Source: an uncultured Anaerotruncus sp. (GTDB lineage: Bacteria > Bacillota > Clostridia > Oscillospirales > Ruminococcaceae). Taken from it: a stretch of 32,018 nt of DNA. Positions 13,611 through 23,956 of this stretch are shown piece after piece. The stretch covers positions 1 to 32,018 of the forward strand of contig CAJFPF010000095.1 in assembly GCA_904398655.1 (NCBI GenBank), written 5' to 3'. Made by a program: the position numbers and the translations under genes. Numbering within the stretch: the stretch's first letter is position 1; the number at the start of each line of letters is the position of its first letter. Under the pieces are notes generated by a model. It was not told the origin of the DNA, searched no databases, and worked only from the letters and a program-made list of their open reading frames with translations.

Positions 13611-14885
13611 TTAGGGGCGATGATTTCGTGCACCAATATCCCGACGGAAATGAGCCCCCTCAAAGGAGATCTCCTCCACCGCGTGATAGGCCCTGGAAAG
13701 GGCATCCTCCGGGCTCTCCCCCGTGCAGGTTACCCCCAATACGCGGCCACCAGCGGTATAGAAGCGATCTCCTTCCCGGCGAGTGCCTGCATGGTAGATC
13801 ACAGCGTCCGCGCACTGACCTTGGGCATCCAATCCAAAAATCTGCTTGCCAGTCTCATAGTGCTGAGGATAGCCGCCGCTGGCCATTACGACGCAGGCAG
13901 CATGCTGCTTGGAGAAGCGCACCGGCACCTGATCCAGCCGCCGGTCCCACACCGCCAGCATAATCTCCAACAGGTCGCTCTCCAAAAGCGGGAGCACCGC
14001 CTGGGTCTCCGGATCTCCAAACCGGCAGTTGTACTCGATCACTTTTGGGCCCTGCGGGGTAATCATCAACCCAAAAAACAGGCAGCCAGTGAAGGGGGTG
14101 CCCTCTGCCTGCATAGCGGCCACCGTGGGCTTTAAGATCTGTTCCATACAGGCCTGGGCCACCTCCGGTGTATAACAGAGGTTGGGGGCTACCACCCCCA
14201 TGCCGCCGGTATTGAGTCCCTGATCCCCGTCCATTGCCCGCTTATGGTCCATAGCGGGTACCATTGGGACAATGGTTTTGCCATCACAGAAACAGAGCAG
14301 GCTCACCTCCGGGCCGGTGAGGAACTCCTCCACCACCACCCGGTTGCCGGAGGCACCAAACGCCTTCTCCTCCATGATGGTGTGTAGAGCGTCTGCCGCC
14401 TCACTCTCGGATTGAGCGATGAGCACTCCCTTTCCCAGGGCCAAGCCGTCCGCCTTGATCACCACTGGAAAATGGCCCTGGGACTTGATCCAGGACAGAG
14501 CCTCCCCAGGGTCGGAAAACACTTGATAGTCGGCCGTGGGGATTCCATATTTTTTCATCAGATTCTTGGCAAACACCTTGCTGCCCTCAATCTGGGCAGC
14601 GGCCCGATTGGGGCCAAAGGTCGCAATTCCCCGGGCGTTCAGGGCATCCACCATCCCCAGCACCAGCGGATCGTCCGGGGTCACCACCGCAAAGTCAATC
14701 CCCTCCTCGCAGGCAAACTGGGCCATTCCCTCCAAATCGGTTGCCTTGATGGGTACACAGACCGCATCCGCAGAGATCCCTCCGTTGCCGGGGGCGCAGT
14801 AGATGGTCTCCACCCGAGGATTTTCCTTCAGTTTTCGGACGATGGCATGCTCCCGGCCGCCGCCGCCCACCACCAAAATCTTCAT
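13611..14885 (-). CDS. purD: Phosphoribosylamine-glycine ligase
   Basis: 424 residues, full length for PurD, which makes glycinamide ribonucleotide from phosphoribosylamine, glycine and ATP (second step of IMP synthesis). The N-terminus MKILVVGGGGREHAI is the family signature. The ATP-grasp part shows FPVVIKADGLALGKGV, the GPEVSLLCFCDG strand, HKRAMDGDQGLNTGGMG, and EYNCRFGDPETQ with metal-binding Glu/Asn. The ribosome site GAGAGG precedes the ATG. It is the last gene of the purine operon, 30 bases after the AICAR transformylase gene. No T-rich terminator is seen before the next promoter. Confidence 0.97.
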   Translation of the reverse strand: MKILVVGGGGREHAIVRKLKENPRVETIYCAPGNGGISADAVCVPIKATDLEGMAQFACEEGIDFAVVTPDDPLVLGMVDALNARGIATFGPNRAAAQIEGSKVFAKNLMKKYGIPTADYQVFSDPGEALSWIKSQGHFPVVIKADGLALGKGVLIAQSESEAADALHTIMEEKAFGASGNRVVVEEFLTGPEVSLLCFCDGKTIVPMVPAMDHKRAMDGDQGLNTGGMGVVAPNLCYTPEVAQACMEQILKPTVAAMQAEGTPFTGCLFFGLMITPQGPKVIEYNCRFGDPETQAVLPLLESDLLEIMLAVWDRRLDQVPVRFSKQHAACVVMASGGYPQHYETGKQIFGLDAQGQCADAVIYHAGTRREGDRFYTAGGRVLGVTCTGESPEDALSRAYHAVEEISFEGAHFRRDIGARNHRP

Positions 14886-14915
14886 AGAACCTCTCCGTCC
14901 TCTCTCAATCCCAAC

Positions 14916-16094
14916 TCAATGGTGGAACAGGCGCACTCCCGTAAACGCCATAGCAATTCCGTATTTGTTACAGGTATCAATCACGTGATCATCACGGATG
15001 GAACCGCCTGGTTGCGCAATATATTGTACTCCGGAGCGCCGGGCCCGCTCAATATTATCGCCAAAGGGGAAGAAGGCATCCGAGCCAAGGCTCACCCCAT
15101 CCAACCTGTCCAACCAAGCCCGTTTTTCCTCCCGAGAGAGGGGCTCCGGCTTTCTGGTGAAGAACTGTTCCCAAGTCCCATCCGCCAACACATCCATCCA
15201 GTCCTCCGAAAGGTAGACGTCAATGGTGTTGTCCCGGTCGGGGCGGCGGATATCCGGTTTAAAGGGCAGATCCAACACCTGCGGATGGTGGCGCAGCCAC
15301 CAGAGATCCGCTTTATTCCCCGCCAAACGGGTGCAGTGAACGCGGCTCTGTTGTCCAGCCCCCACACCAATGGCCTGTCCGTCCCGGACATAGCAGACCG
15401 AGTTGGACTGGGTATACTTCAAGGTGATGAGAGCGATCACCAGATCCCGTTTTGCCTCCTCCGGCAGTTGCTTGGCATCGGTAACTACATTTTCCAGCAG
15501 GGAGGCATCGATCTTCTGATCGTTTCTTCCCTGCTCAAAGGTCACACCAAATACGTCCTTGTGCTCCAACTTGGCCGGCTGATAGGCTGGATCAATTTGA
15601 ACCACATTATAGCCACCCTTGCGCTTGGTCTTCAGGATCTCCAATGCCTCCGGGGTGTAGCCCGGGGCAATGATGCCGTCCGACACCTCTCGGGCAAGAT
15701 ATCGGGCGGTGGCGGCATCGCAAACATCCGAAAGAGCCGCCCAATCCCCATAGGAGGACATGCGATCAGCACCCCGGGCCCGTATATAGGCACAGGCCAC
15801 TGGGGTCAGGGGGGCATCCGGATCTACAAAGTAGAGCCGGCGTTCCTCTTCGGTCAAGGGCAAACCTACTGCGGCGCCAGCGGGGCTCACATGTTTAAAA
15901 GAGGCGGCGGCTGGCAGGCCTGTAGCCTCTTTGAGTTCCTTCACCAGCTGCCAGCTGTTCAGTGCATCCAGAAAATTGATATAGCCTGGGCGGCCGTTGA
16001 GCACCTGCACCGGTAACTCCCCCTCCCGCATGAAGATCCGAGCGGGTTTCTGATTGGGGTTACACCCATATTTCAGTTCCAATTCCGCAGCCAT
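14916..16094 (-). CDS. purH: Stand-alone AICAR formyltransferase (PurH C-terminal domain only)
   Basis: 392 residues. It corresponds to the formyltransferase half of PurH, which formylates AICAR to FAICAR with 10-formyl-THF. The active-site motif AASFKHVSPAG with the Lys-His pair is at about residues 64-74, and ALITLKYTQSNSVCYV and the GVGAGQQSRVHCT motif are intact. The N-terminal IMP cyclohydrolase (MGS-like) domain of normal bacterial PurH is absent. That step is instead supplied by the neighbouring PurO-type gene 12 bases upstream. This form is sometimes called purV. AGGAGG precedes the ATG. No sign of truncation: the protein starts with its own site and reads well from residue 1. Confidence 0.93.
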   Translation of the reverse strand: MAAELELKYGCNPNQKPARIFMREGELPVQVLNGRPGYINFLDALNSWQLVKELKEATGLPAAASFKHVSPAGAAVGLPLTEEERRLYFVDPDAPLTPVACAYIRARGADRMSSYGDWAALSDVCDAATARYLAREVSDGIIAPGYTPEALEILKTKRKGGYNVVQIDPAYQPAKLEHKDVFGVTFEQGRNDQKIDASLLENVVTDAKQLPEEAKRDLVIALITLKYTQSNSVCYVRDGQAIGVGAGQQSRVHCTRLAGNKADLWWLRHHPQVLDLPFKPDIRRPDRDNTIDVYLSEDWMDVLADGTWEQFFTRKPEPLSREEKRAWLDRLDGVSLGSDAFFPFGDNIERARRSGVQYIAQPGGSIRDDHVIDTCNKYGIAMAFTGVRLFHH

Positions 16095-16106
16095 GTCACG
16101 ACCTCC

Positions 16107-16811
16107 TCAAACATTCTTATTCACAATCCGAGTCTCCCACTGCCCGTCCGTCAGTCTGATGTACCGCACAAATAAGGACACCCGGTTGTCCGGGTTCAAA
16201 TTTTCCCAGACCATCTGGGTGAATTCGTCGATTCCCCCACAGATGGCCACCTGTTCCGGCTCCCCTGCAAAGGACGGCAAAGGATTCCCATCCCCTTGGT
16301 AGGTATGGATGAAATGCCCAACGCCCGCTTTCCCCTTTTCATACTGGAAGAACTGACGCTGGGGATAGTCCGGGTCCCCATCCAGGCTCTTCAAGATGGA
16401 TAATTCATACCCCTCTCCACAGATCAGGCCAGAGATACGGGGAGTGTAATTGGGGGCATCCGGCTCAAAAGTACGGGTGCACAGGGCCTCCCGGAACGAC
16501 TTCCCTTGGGCCAAAAAGTCATAGACGGTGTCGGTCTGGTCCCCATTGGTAACAACCGTCGTCCCCTGGAATACCCGCACGGGGGCATAGATGATCAGAG
16601 AGGGGTCCTGCAGTTTGGAGGGGTCAAATGCCTGGGTACGAATGCCCTCCCCCTCCTCCACAAAGATCCGGTTGCGGCTGTTTTCGCTGCGTCCCATGAT
16701 GAAATAGGCCGCTACCATGGATGCCCCATCCTGGCTGCGCCCCAAAACGATTCCACGGCCCGGGTAGGCGTTTTCTCTCAAAAGCTTGGCCAAATCCAGT
16801 TGATTACCCAT
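16107..16811 (-). CDS. purO: PurO-type IMP cyclohydrolase
   Basis: 234 residues. The start NAYPGRGIVLGRSQDG, the AYFIMGRSENSRNRIFVEEG segment (about residues 35-54) and the APNYTPRISGLI motif (about 127-138) match the IMP_cyclohyd (PurO) family first known from archaea. It closes FAICAR to IMP, the last step of the pathway. It overlaps the purN stop by 8 bases and is followed 12 bases later by the stand-alone AICAR formyltransferase, so the two together replace fused PurH. AGGAGG lies before the ATG. Family membership is recognised from motifs, not from a search. Confidence 0.9.
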   Translation of the reverse strand: MGNQLDLAKLLRENAYPGRGIVLGRSQDGASMVAAYFIMGRSENSRNRIFVEEGEGIRTQAFDPSKLQDPSLIIYAPVRVFQGTTVVTNGDQTDTVYDFLAQGKSFREALCTRTFEPDAPNYTPRISGLICGEGYELSILKSLDGDPDYPQRQFFQYEKGKAGVGHFIHTYQGDGNPLPSFAGEPEQVAICGGIDEFTQMVWENLNPDNRVSLFVRYIRLTDGQWETRIVNKNV

Positions 16812-17415
16812 GATCTTCCTCCTGTAGCTTTTTGCAGAGCATCTCCGCGGCCTGGGGCAAAAGCACCCACTCCGCCTGTTCCATCACACGACGCTGCAGC
16901 GTCTCAGGAGTGTCTCCCTCCTGGACCTCCACCGCCTTCTGTAAAAGGATCCGACCGCCATCAGTGACCTCGTTCACCAGGTGGACGGTGGCCCCTGTAA
17001 CCTTGACGCCGTAGCGCAACGCCGCCTCATGTACCTTCAATCCATAGAATCCATCCCCACAGAAGGAGGGGATCAGCGACGGATGTACATTGATGATCCG
17101 GTCAGGGTATGCACGGATCACCCGAGGGCCTAATACACACAGAAACCCAGCCAAAACCACCAGATCTGCCCGGGCCTCCTCCAGCGCTTCTAAAATAGCC
17201 TGGTCATACTGCTCCCGATCAGGGTACTGCTTGCGCGGCACGGTGACAGCAGGGATTCCCGCCTGTTCCGCCCGGGTTAGGGCGTAGACATCTGGCTTGG
17301 AGCTGATCACTTGGACGATCTCTCCACTTTTGAGACGGCCATCCCTCTGGGCGTCGATCAGCGCCTGGAGGTTGGTTCCTCCGCCGGAAACCAGCACGAC
17401 AATCCGTTTCAGCAT
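16804..17415 (-). CDS. purN: Phosphoribosylglycinamide formyltransferase
   Basis: 203 residues. PurN transfers a formyl group from 10-formyl-THF to GAR (third step). Visible motifs are VLVSGGGTNLQALIDA at the N-terminus, IINVHPSLIPSF with catalytic Asn/His, and GVKVTGATVHLVNEVTDGG with the catalytic Asp. The start overlaps the purM stop by 7 bases (translational coupling) and its stop overlaps the purO start. Its own ribosome site is poor (GGGGGA), which fits coupling. Confidence 0.96.
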   Translation of the reverse strand: MLKRIVVLVSGGGTNLQALIDAQRDGRLKSGEIVQVISSKPDVYALTRAEQAGIPAVTVPRKQYPDREQYDQAILEALEEARADLVVLAGFLCVLGPRVIRAYPDRIINVHPSLIPSFCGDGFYGLKVHEAALRYGVKVTGATVHLVNEVTDGGRILLQKAVEVQEGDTPETLQRRVMEQAEWVLLPQAAEMLCKKLQEEDHG

Positions 17416-18443
17416 AGGGCGATCCCCCGCTCCCCGTCCTCCACATGGCCGAGGATATGGGCATCCTCCCCAGCGGCACGCAGGATTCCAAGGGCCTTTT
17501 CAGCGGCCTCCTCCGGCACCACCACCAGCATTCCCACTCCCATATTGAAGGTGTTATACATGTCGTGCTCCGAGATCTTTCCCTCCCGCTGGATCATCTG
17601 GAAAAGGGCTGGGGGTTGCTCCTTCCGGATCACCGCCCGTTTGCCCTCCGGCAGAGCCCGAGGGATATTTTCATAGAACCCTCCCCCGGTGATGTGGGCA
17701 ATGGAGCGCACCGGCACCTGGTCCAACAGTTGCAGCACCGGTTTTACATAAATTTTTGTGGGGGCCAACAGCGCCTCTCCCAGCGTCTTTCCCAAATCGG
17801 GACAAAGGCGGTCCAACACGCCGGGCTTCTCTACATCGAACACCCGGCGCACCAAAGAGAAGCCATTGGAGTGGACACCGCTGGAGGATAGCCCAATGAG
17901 CAGATCCCCCGCTTGAACCTTCTCCGGATCCAGGATCTTCTCCCGGTCCACCGCTCCCACTGAAAAGCCCGCCAGATCGTACTCCTCTGGGCCATAGAAT
18001 CCCGGCATCTCAGCGGTTTCGCCGCCAGTGAGGGCACAACCCGCCTGGACGCATCCCTCTGCCACACCGCTGACAATACTGGCGATCTTTTCCGGGACAT
18101 TTTTGCCGCAGGCAATGTAATCCAGGAAGAAGAGGGGCTTTGCGCCGCAGCAAACGATGTCGTTGACACACATGGCCACGCAGTCGATTCCCACCGTGTC
18201 ATGCTTGTCCATCAAAAAAGCCAGCTTCAGTTTTGTCCCCACGCCGTCGGTCCCGGCGCAGAGCACCGGATGAGGCATCCCTGTGAGATCCAGCTCAAAC
18301 AGGCCCCCAAAGCCGCCAATTCCACCCAGCAACCCGGGGACAGCCGTACGGGCAATGTGTGCCTTCATCAGTTCCACTGCTCGGTAACCAGCGGTGACAT
18401 CCACCCCCGCCGCCTTATAAGCGTCGGAATAGCTGTTGTTCAT
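17409..18443 (-). CDS. purM: Phosphoribosylformylglycinamidine cyclo-ligase (AIR synthetase)
   Basis: 344 residues from ATG 18443, chosen because GGAGG lies just upstream and the protein then begins NSYSDAYKAAGVDVTAGYRAVE as in other PurM; a longer frame to 18563 would overlap purF. PurM closes FGAM to AIR with ATP. Motifs include LCAGTDGVGTKLKLAF (substrate/ATP loop), CVNDIVCCGAKPLFFLDY and the ITGGGFYENIPRAL segment. The gene follows purF by 16 bases. No separate purL or purQ/S gene is in this operon, so FGAM synthase must be coded elsewhere. Confidence 0.97.
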   Translation of the reverse strand: MNNSYSDAYKAAGVDVTAGYRAVELMKAHIARTAVPGLLGGIGGFGGLFELDLTGMPHPVLCAGTDGVGTKLKLAFLMDKHDTVGIDCVAMCVNDIVCCGAKPLFFLDYIACGKNVPEKIASIVSGVAEGCVQAGCALTGGETAEMPGFYGPEEYDLAGFSVGAVDREKILDPEKVQAGDLLIGLSSSGVHSNGFSLVRRVFDVEKPGVLDRLCPDLGKTLGEALLAPTKIYVKPVLQLLDQVPVRSIAHITGGGFYENIPRALPEGKRAVIRKEQPPALFQMIQREGKISEHDMYNTFNMGVGMLVVVPEEAAEKALGILRAAGEDAHILGHVEDGERGIALC

Positions 18444-18459
18444 CCCAATTCCTCCAGTC

Positions 18460-19923
18460 TCAGCGAGGCTTTTTTTCAATCTTACTCTCAAACTTGCTCT
18501 TCGGCATCTCGTCCGGCACTGGGATCGGGTACTCCCCCGTAAAACAGCCGGTACAGAAGCCACAACGGGCTCCCTTGGCGATGGATCGTACTCCCTCCAC
18601 GCTCAAATAGGTCAGAGAGTCCACATCGATCTGTTTGGCAATCTCGGGAATGCTCATCCGGCAGGCAATCAGATGCTCCCGGCTGTCAATATCCGTGCCA
18701 AAATAGCAAGGGTTGCGGAAAGGTGGGCAAGTGACTGCGAAATGGACCTCTTTAGCCCCTGCCTCCCGCAGCAGACGGACAATCCGGGCACAGGTGGTGC
18801 CTCGGACGATGGAGTCATCCACCATGACCACCCGCTTACCTTGCACCGTCTCTTTGATCACATTGAGTTTGATGCGTACCGCGTCCTCCCGCTGCCCCTG
18901 TGTAGGCTGGATAAACGTCCGTCCAATATAGCGGTTTTTGATAAATCCCACGCCATAGGGGATTCCAGACTCCTTGGCGTAGCCGAGGGCGGCGTCTAGG
19001 CCAGAATCCGGCACGCCGATCACCACATCTGCCTCTTTTGGGCTTTCCCGATAGAGCAGGCGGCCCGCCCGCTGGCGTGCCTCATGCACCGAAACCCCTT
19101 CGATTACCGAATCAGGCCGAGCAAAGTAAACATACTCAAAGACACAGATGTTGCTGGGCCCTCCGCAGTGGGTATGAATACTGCGCAGGCCGTTCTCATC
19201 GGCAATGACAATCTCTCCCGGCTCCACATCCCGCACAAATTCCACTCCCAAGGTATCCAGAGCGCAGGACTCCGAGGCAAACACATAGCCCCCGTCCTCC
19301 GGCAACCGCCCGATGCACAGGGGACGGAATCCATTGGGATCCCGCACCGCCATCAGCTTCTGGGGGGACATAATGACCAAAGAGTAGGCGCCCTTCAGGG
19401 TGTGCATGGCCTTGGCCACCGCGTCTTCAATACTGGGGGAGAGCAGGCGCTCACGGGTGATGATGTAGCTGATGACCTCGCTGTCGTTGGTTGTGTGGAA
19501 GATTGCACCGTTGAGTTCCAGTTGCTGCCGCAGCTCTTGGGCGTTCACCAGATTGCCGTTGTGCGCCAGGGCAAGAGAGCCCTTACAGTGGCGCACAACC
19601 AACGGCTGGGCATTCACAGAGCTGCTGTTCCCTGTGGTGGAATAGCGGCAATGGCCAATGGCCATGTTCCCCTGGCCCAACTGTGCCAAAGTGTCCTTAT
19701 GGAACACCTCCGGCACCAATCCCACGTCCTTATGGCAGGTGATGACCCCTCGGTCATTCACCGCAATGCCACAGCTCTCCTGACCTCGGTGTTGGAGGGC
19801 ATAGAGGGCAAAATAGGTGCTGCTGGCCACATCCGAGCGCTGCCGGGTGTAGATGCCGAACACGCCGCACTCCTCATGAATTGAATCAAACACGTCCGGT
19901 CCCCCTTTTCCTTGGAAACTCAT
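18460..19923 (-). CDS. purF: Amidophosphoribosyltransferase (glutamine PRPP amidotransferase)
   Basis: 487 residues as drawn from ATG 19923. PurF commits PRPP to purine synthesis using glutamine amide. The Ntn-type catalytic Cys is in EECGVFGIY; residues before it are a short propeptide that is cleaved in this class. Other motifs are LQHRGQESCGI, HNGNLVNA, the PRPP loop VVMVDDSIVRGTTCARIV, and Cys residues in CPPFRNPCYFG and CGFCTGCF that bind a 4Fe-4S cluster, as in the Bacillus-type enzyme. Start is ambiguous: GTG 19893 has a better site (AGGGGGA, about 7 bases ahead) and would give an 8-residue propeptide; ATG 19923 would give 18. Confidence 0.96.
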   Translation of the reverse strand: MSFQGKGGPDVFDSIHEECGVFGIYTRQRSDVASSTYFALYALQHRGQESCGIAVNDRGVITCHKDVGLVPEVFHKDTLAQLGQGNMAIGHCRYSTTGNSSSVNAQPLVVRHCKGSLALAHNGNLVNAQELRQQLELNGAIFHTTNDSEVISYIITRERLLSPSIEDAVAKAMHTLKGAYSLVIMSPQKLMAVRDPNGFRPLCIGRLPEDGGYVFASESCALDTLGVEFVRDVEPGEIVIADENGLRSIHTHCGGPSNICVFEYVYFARPDSVIEGVSVHEARQRAGRLLYRESPKEADVVIGVPDSGLDAALGYAKESGIPYGVGFIKNRYIGRTFIQPTQGQREDAVRIKLNVIKETVQGKRVVMVDDSIVRGTTCARIVRLLREAGAKEVHFAVTCPPFRNPCYFGTDIDSREHLIACRMSIPEIAKQIDVDSLTYLSVEGVRSIAKGARCGFCTGCFTGEYPIPVPDEMPKSKFESKIEKKPR

Positions 19924-19930
19924 CGGAAAC

Positions 19931-20641
19931 TTATTCCCCCATCAACCGCCGCAGGACCTCCTGGTAGGCATCCTCTACGCCGCCCAAATCCCGGCGGAAC
20001 CGGTCCTTATCCAGCTTTTCTCCGGTTGTGCTGTCCCAGAAACGGCAGGTGTCCGGGGAGATCTCGTCCGCCAGGATGATCTGGCCGTCAGGGGTCTTGC
20101 CGAACTCCAATTTGAAGTCCACCAGTTGAATATTCAGATCCTTCAAATACTCCGAAAGTAGCTCGTTGATCCGGAAGGCGTAGTCCGCAATCGTCTTGAG
20201 CTCCTCCGGGGTGGCCAGCTCCATCGCGAAGATGTGGTAATCGTTGACCATGGGGTCGCCCAGGGCGTCGTCTTTATAGCTGTATTCCAGCACCGGTTTG
20301 GCCAGTTTTTGTCCCTCCGGCAGCCCCAGCCGCTTGGAGAGGGAGCCTGCCGCAATATTCCGCACAATGACCTCCAACGGAACAATGGTCACCTTTTTCA
20401 CTAGGGTCTCCCGGTCGGAGAGCTCCTGCACCAGATGGGTGGGAATGCCATTCTTTTCCAACATTTTCATCAGATGGTTGCTCACCCGATTGTTGATCAC
20501 GCCTTTGCCCACAATGGTACCCTTCTTCAGGCCATTGAAAGCAGTGGCATCATCCTTATACTCCACAATATAGAGGTTGGGGTCGTCGGTGGCAAATACC
20601 TTCTTGGCTTTCCCTTCATACAGTTGTTCCCGCTTTTCCAT
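19931..20641 (-). CDS. purC: SAICAR synthase
   Basis: 236 residues, normal for bacterial PurC, which joins aspartate to CAIR. The N-terminal [32 protein letters not shown] and [16 protein letters not shown] motifs, the VRNIAAGSL motif and [25 protein letters not shown] are all present. AGGAGG precedes the ATG. It lies between purE and purF, 32 and 7 bases from them. Confidence 0.97.
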   Translation of the reverse strand: MEKREQLYEGKAKKVFATDDPNLYIVEYKDDATAFNGLKKGTIVGKGVINNRVSNHLMKMLEKNGIPTHLVQELSDRETLVKKVTIVPLEVIVRNIAAGSLSKRLGLPEGQKLAKPVLEYSYKDDALGDPMVNDYHIFAMELATPEELKTIADYAFRINELLSEYLKDLNIQLVDFKLEFGKTPDGQIILADEISPDTCRFWDSTTGEKLDKDRFRRDLGGVEDAYQEVLRRLMGE

Positions 20642-20673
20642 TCTATAGTCCTCCTGTCCACATATAAAAATTT

Positions 20674-21174
20674 TTACTTGGATAGTTCCTCTTGTACCTT
20701 CCGGTCCTTCTCTAGAACCGCTTGCTCCATCTCCTGCTTATAGGCAGCCAGCTTGTCCGCCACCACAGGATCAGAGACGCCAATAATCTGAGCCGCCAGA
20801 ATTCCCGCATTTTTGGCTCCGTTGATAGCGACGGTCGCTACAGGAATGCCGGAGGGCATCTGGACGGTGGCCAACAGCGCATCCAATCCGTCCAATTCGG
20901 ACGACTTCAACGGCAGGCCGATGACCGGCAGCGTGGTATGCGCCGCCAACACGCCAGCCAGATGGGCCGCCTTCCCCGCCGCGGCAATAATCGCCGAAAA
21001 GCCGTTTTCCCGGGCGGACGCGGCAAAGGCGCAGGCCTCCCCTGGGGTCCGGTGGGCGCTGAGCACCCGCACTTGCGTGTCGATTCCAAATTCCTTAAGT
21101 ACCTGAGCCGCCGCTTTTACCACCGGCAGGTCGCTATCGCTTCCCATGACAATGGCCACTTTTTTCTCACACAT
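20674..21174 (-). CDS. purE: N5-carboxyaminoimidazole ribonucleotide mutase (class I PurE)
   Basis: 166 residues. PurE moves the carboxyl group of N5-CAIR to make [12 protein letters not shown] (substrate phosphate loop), [11 protein letters not shown] (catalytic His) and the [17 protein letters not shown] stretch are seen. AGGAGG lies about 10 bases before ATG 21174. It is the first gene of the purine operon and sits behind a structured leader that ends in an intrinsic terminator, so operon expression is probably set by attenuation. No purK follows directly. Confidence 0.96.
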   Translation of the reverse strand: MCEKKVAIVMGSDSDLPVVKAAAQVLKEFGIDTQVRVLSAHRTPGEACAFAASARENGFSAIIAAAGKAAHLAGVLAAHTTLPVIGLPLKSSELDGLDALLATVQMPSGIPVATVAINGAKNAGILAAQIIGVSDPVVADKLAAYKQEMEQAVLEKDRKVQEELSK

Positions 21175-21211
21175 GACCCGACTTCCTCCTGTTCCAAAAA
21201 GCTACATGCGC

Positions 21212-21243
21212 AAAAGAAAACAGGCTGTGGGTCTCACAGCCTG
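21212..21243 (-). terminator. Leader terminator of the purine operon (probable attenuator)
   Basis: Perfect 9-bp stem (21221-21229 with 21235-21243, five-base loop) followed on the - strand by TTTTCTTTT (complement of 21212-21220). It ends 38 bases before purE, inside the operon's own leader, which is the place of an attenuator rather than of an end-of-operon terminator. Confidence 0.82.
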
Positions 21244-21346
21244 CAGCTATCCCTATGGTTTCAGAAAGGCGCTCCTCTGAAGGTTGCACCAGTTTCCTAA
21301 TGTGAAGCGATCCTTCCACATGCCGTTCCAAGCCAATGCAACCTTC
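21244..21346 (-). ncRNA. Structured 5' leader of the purine operon, candidate riboswitch
   Basis: The leader can form a perfect 10-bp closing helix (21337-21346 with 21279-21288) that encloses an inner hairpin (21317-21321 with 21300-21304). A second hairpin with 6-bp base TTCAGA/TCTGAA follows, and then the terminator at 21212-21243. I do not see the conserved loops of the guanine/adenine riboswitch, nor clear ZTP, PRPP or T-box signatures. Class unknown. Confidence 0.5.
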
Positions 21347-21381
21347 CTCCTTCCTGCCTGCACATGATACTTTCAGTTTAC

Positions 21382-21410
21382 ATGAATTGTTTGATTTTTG
21401 CAACGGAAAA
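21382..21410 (-). promoter_or_regulatory. Possible promoter of the purine operon
   Basis: On the - strand, TTGCAA followed by a 17-base spacer and TAAACT. Fit to sigma-A is moderate. It is placed correctly for a transcript that carries the structured leader. Confidence 0.4.
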
Positions 21411-21508
21411 ACCGCTTTTTTAGAAAGATTGGAGGATTGGCGGAAACTTGGAAAAAAGGGAAAAAGCATTTTGTCCATTCATACAACAGGTATGACTTCC
21501 TTCGTTTG

Positions 21509-21545
21509 AAAAGGAGCCCGTCTGTGCAATCCACAGACGGGCTCC
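21509..21545 (-). terminator. Intrinsic terminator of groESL
   Basis: Perfect 14-bp stem (21513-21526 with 21532-21545, five-base loop) followed by TTTT on the - strand. It lies 23 bases after the groEL stop. Confidence 0.92.
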
Positions 21546-21567
21546 TTGCAAACCCAAGGTATTTGAA

Positions 21568-23196
<1,629 letters not shown>

Positions 23197-23242
23197 TCAA
23201 TCTCCTATCAAAAGTAAGTTTTTTCAATATGCTCCAGAGGAG

Positions 23243-23572
<330 letters not shown>

Positions 23573-23599
23573 TTAGCACTCTTTCTCTTTGAGTGCTAA
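23573..23599. promoter_or_regulatory. CIRCE operator (HrcA binding site)
   Basis: Perfect TTAGCACTC-N9-GAGTGCTAA (23573-23581 and 23591-23599), located 46 bases upstream of groES. It matches the consensus exactly and implies repression by HrcA, whose gene is not in this window. Confidence 0.97.
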
Positions 23600-23603
23600 A
23601 CTT

Positions 23604-23631
23604 ATTTTAATACAGATTTCAAAAAAATCAA
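23604..23631 (-). promoter_or_regulatory. groESL promoter
   Basis: On the - strand: TTGATT (23626-23631), 16-base spacer, TAAAAT (23604-23609). The CIRCE element starts right at the expected transcription start, as in other HrcA-controlled promoters. Confidence 0.7.
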
Positions 23632-23640
23632 CCCCTTTCG

Positions 23641-23956
23641 CAAAGAAAATTTTAATATTTACAGTTTTGTAACATTCTGGCAGTATCAACCGCCTTTGAT
23701 GAAATCTTTCCGTGAAATGCCCTTACACGGCTAAAAAAGTCTCTATATGGTGAAATTTCAAATACTTGGGTTCTCCCATGGGGATACAATCCTTCTGCTC
23801 TAAGAAATCTATGATTTGCTATCCACAAAACCTCCTGCCATTTTCCTTCCAGTCACAAAATACCGGTACTGGACCAGCAGAAACTGGAACAGCACCGGCT
23901 TTTGCAGCAACAGATGAGCAGCTCTGTTCATCAAGCACCATTTTCATTGATGTCCA
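23641..23956. other. Intergenic region between groESL and the ABC operon
   Basis: About 316 bases without a convincing gene. It holds the probable terminator of the ABC/DUF4340 operon at 23855-23898. A 5-bp hairpin (CCGTG/CACGG) near 23709-23730 has an A-run on the + strand, so a T-run on the - strand; it could be a weak second terminator. Confidence 0.5.
23855..23898 (-). terminator. Probable terminator of the ABC/DUF4340 operon
   Basis: 9-bp stem with one G-T pair (23863-23871 with 23890-23898); the loop holds a further CCAG/CTGG pair, giving an extended hairpin. A T-rich run (TATTTTG on the - strand) follows. Confidence 0.5.

Noticed and set aside
14412-16016. 534-codon open frame on the + strand across purD and purH
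   Set aside because: Lies antisense to two certain purine genes. Long antisense frames are common in G/C-rich coding DNA, and its protein shows no domain.
19084-19884. 266-codon open frame antisense to purF
   Set aside because: Antisense shadow of a conserved gene with no start signal and no recognisable domain.
21175-21346. Purine (guanine/adenine) riboswitch before purE
   Set aside because: Expected by analogy with Bacillus, but the conserved junction and loop sequences of that class are not present.
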